Positions 61,519-64,000 of a stretch of 64,000 nt of DNA are shown here, piece by piece. The notes beneath the pieces are model-generated. The model was not told the DNA's origin and ran no database searches. It saw only the letters and a list, made by a program, of their open reading frames with translations. The DNA lies in assembly GCA_009869945.1 (NCBI GenBank), contig WIXG01000028.1:248001-312000 (forward strand). The letters are read 5' to 3'. Each line of letters begins with the position of its first letter. The stretch's first letter is position 1. This stretch comes from Mesaphorura yosii. Lineage: Eukaryota > Arthropoda > Collembola > Poduromorpha > Tullbergiidae. The translations under genes and the position numbers were made by a program.

Positions 61519-64000
61519 CTACAACCTCTTTTCCAATCTTCGTTGGATTCTGGCCAGCTTCAGCGCATTTCTGGAGAGAACCGGCGAGGAATTTGAGCCA
61601 GGTTTTAGTTGTCTCGATTGTTTGGGCGCAGTTTTCACTTTCGGCTGAAAAGGCCATTTCGGAGTTCTTGCGTTAGTGCTGGTCTCGTCCTCTGTAATAG
61701 TTTTTATAAATTGAAACGGATCAATTCGGTTAAACCGAATTGCCTCAACTGAATCTTCGTTTGATTCTTCAGTCCTGACCGCTGTTGGCAAAGCTGACGA
61801 CGTTGGTTCTGTTGTGGATGATGCAAGTTCTGGGCTCAGCATCAAATGCTCCGTTGTCGATTGTGTTGGCTCAGGACTTTGTGTCTTTGAGCCGGTACTT
61901 TTTGTATCCGTAGGATTCGCTGTTGTTGTTCGACCTACAGTGGTTGTTGGTTCTAAATTCGGTGCACTGGTTGTCAATTTCGGAATATTCAATAGATCTG
62001 CTTCGTTCCGTTGGCCGTTTCCATTCTGTAAGCCCTCGCTTGATGTGGGTTCTGATGACTTTTTGCTTACCGGAATTACGGCAGATGGAAAATTCTGTTG
62101 AGGTTTCTTAACTTTGATTGTCTTCATACTGGCAAAATAGGCGTCCTTTTCCTTTTGCTTCTGAACTTGCTCTTTGGTTTTTACGATGGTGTATTTCGAA
62201 GTTGTACTTAGGAGAATTGATTCCAGAATTGGTGCTCTGGTGGATGCGCCCAAGTCAACATTGTCCGTTGACACGGTGCAAAATTTGAATTCCTTTCTCA
62301 TGACCTCGAACACACTTCTTTGACTGAACTTTGATGGTGTAGAGCAAACTGGCGAAACCCTTTTTTCGTAGACATATTTTGCTTGGAATTTTATGTGCTC
62401 GGGTCCGCACATGCTTCCTTTGTCGTACTGTCGCTGACAAAGCGTTTGATTCTTCACTATACCATAACGCTTTACTTTATTGACAATTTTCGGATTCCAA
62501 CTAATCATGGCGCAGGAGCAATGCCATTGATTGTTGTCCAGTCGGGCGACTTTCAAGGGTGACTGCCGAAACAAGTTTTGTGGAATTGTCACCAGGTTGT
62601 TGTGCTGCAGGTAAATCTCTTCCAGTATCACTTGGTCATCCAGCAGACCCGGCGGTAGATTGGTCAACATGTTGTGGGATAAGTCCAGTTCTAACAAAGA
62701 GCTGAGACCATAGAACGCGTCCATCGAAATTTTTTTGATGCCACACTTCTTCAGAATAAGTCTCTCCAATTTTGGAACTTCATTGAAAGCGTCGTAAGAA
62801 ATTCGTGAAACTTTCCCTTGCATCTTTAATGATTTCAGCTCGGGCATTCCTTGAAGCATTGGCCGCTCCAAGAATTCTATACGAATGTTGTTGAGCTCCA
62901 GCTTTGTGAGCGCTGTGAGTCCATAAAATGAATTGGTGTGGAATTCTAGCGGCACGGTTTGGCTTCCGAGGTACAGCGTCTTGGTCGAGTTCATGACTTC
63001 GAACGTGTTTGGAAATATCGTCTCGATCGGATTAAGTCGAAAGTCTGCAACTTCCAGATGAGGAAAAGGAGGCAGAGACAGCTCGGAGAGATACGTCAAG
63101 TTGTTGGATGTGACATCCAGTTTCCGAAGTTGCAAGAGCCCGGCCAAGCCCACAGTTTGGAGATTAAGTATGCGATTGTCCGCCAATGACAAGGCAGTCA
63201 AGTTTGGAGTTGCATAAAATACAAAGTCTGGCAGAAAGAGCAGGTCGTTTTTCTCAAGGATCAAGTACATGAGGTTGTTCAGCTTGTGAAACATGTCCCA
63301 AGTTATGCCATCCAGGTTGCACTCCGAAATTCTTAATTGTAGCAGAGATGGAATGTCCGTGAACGCAACTCGCAGCTTCGGCTCCAGCGGTTTCGGATGT
63401 CTCTTTTCTTCCATGGTCTCTGTTTCCCTCTTCATCTTGTACTTGTTGTAGGGAAGAATTGCGGAGGCGTCTGATTCGTCAGGATCCATAAATATCAGCT
63501 GTGACTGGATGCTGCCTCCTTGATTGCCGTTGCTATCCAGTCCGTGACTGACGATGTGGGTGATATTTCCAGAGCGTGTGAACTTGATGATTGTTGCAAC
63601 AAAGTATTCGGTGGCAGAAAATCGCTTTTCCAATTCTCGTTCTTGAATTACCACATTCTCGAGGCTCAAGTAGATGAGTTTGTCCAAATAAGTGAACGCA
63701 TCTGGCCCGACTTTGAACACATCAGTGGAGGACTGCGTTAGGCGTCCTTTGGTCGTTTTGTATCCCTGAAGCTGAACACCAATGATTGACCTCAGGTTGT
63801 CAAAGTATCGCTCCACAAGAATAATGTTTCCAGATCCCACTGCTTGGAGAAGTGAGAGGATCTGGAACCGAGTCAGTTTCAAATACCATCATCTTAGGTC
63901 GGTAAAATAAAGAAACTTCAAGAGCCCCACTTCAGTTTTAAAAAGGACTGTACCTGTGTATCCCTGTTGATTTCGGAAAATAATTTTTCCAACGCATCTG
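61519..64000 (-). CDS. Leucine-rich-repeat protein, N-terminus beyond window
   Basis: Two exons are visible: 63954-64000 (partial, entering from the right) and 61519-63861, joined in phase 0 across a 92-bp intron (donor GTACAG, acceptor TTCCAG). The junction reads DALEKLFSEINRDTQ|ILSLLQAVGSGN. About 795 residues are present. After an N-terminal region, roughly ten to eleven LRRs of the LxxLxLxxNxLxxL type occupy about residues 185-455 (LLELDLSHNMLTNLPPGLL is typical). A cysteine-bearing C-terminal cap follows (WHCSCAMISWNP, then C-x-rich spacing). Residues about 590-740 are Thr/Ser/Pro-rich with SSTTEP-like runs, likely O-glycosylated, and the end is basic (LARIQRRLEKRL). No membrane segment is visible, so it is probably secreted; a signal peptide would lie beyond the edge. 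I cannot place it in a named LRR family. Confidence 0.9.

Overview
The window is animal nuclear DNA. Genes are split by spliceosomal introns, mostly 40-120 bp with GT donors and TTTCAG/TTGCAG-type acceptors, and the proteins are bilaterian families: 4-hydroxyphenylpyruvate dioxygenase, HIP1/Sla2, a THAP protein, a Fez-family zinc finger and a carnitine/acylcarnitine carrier. Compact exons, short introns and 5-12 kb gene-free stretches suggest a small-genome invertebrate, probably an arthropod or other ecdysozoan. The sequence alone does not fix the phylum. No rRNA, convincing tRNA, CRISPR, operon or intact transposon was seen.

Layout. 1-10.8 kb: no supportable gene. 10.8-18.3 kb (minus): complete HPD (tyrosine catabolism), 12 coding exons, 381 aa, all three iron ligands present. 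19.8-21.5 kb (plus): complete 9-exon gene for an unrecognised 404-aa charged, coiled-coil-rich protein, divergent from HPD. 22.5-28.3 kb (minus): complete HIP1/HIP1R gene, 22 coding exons, about 1005 aa, with ANTH, coiled coil and I/LWEQ (THATCH) domains. 28.3-33.0 kb: no gene seen. 33.0-35.6 kb (minus): three-exon, 781-aa THAP protein with a transposase-derived helix-turn-helix but no visible DDE nuclease. 35.6-41.2 kb: no gene seen. 41.2-43.8 kb (minus): Fez-family (Fezf/earmuff) transcription factor with an 868-aa coding region in one exon. 43.8-56.1 kb: about 12 kb without coding evidence, holding one 118-bp inverted-repeat element and a few degenerate repeat-like pieces. 56.1-59.0 kb (minus): about ten-exon gene for an unrecognised protein. 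60.5-61.4 kb (plus): first four coding exons of a carnitine/acylcarnitine carrier. 61.5-64 kb (minus): leucine-rich-repeat protein running off the right edge.

The genes show no common pathway; this looks like ordinary animal gene order. HPD and the carrier are metabolic, HIP1 is endocytic/cytoskeletal, and Fez and THAP are DNA-binding. The oddest arrangement is at the right end: the carrier stops after its fourth exon, lacking the rest of its second repeat and all of its third, exactly where an LRR gene begins on the other strand. Either the LRR gene is nested in a carrier intron or the carrier is broken. The other points of interest are the two unrecognised multi-exon proteins, the nuclease-less THAP/transposase gene, and the single-exon Fez gene inside a large non-coding territory. 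I found no clear candidate for a wholly new biological system.
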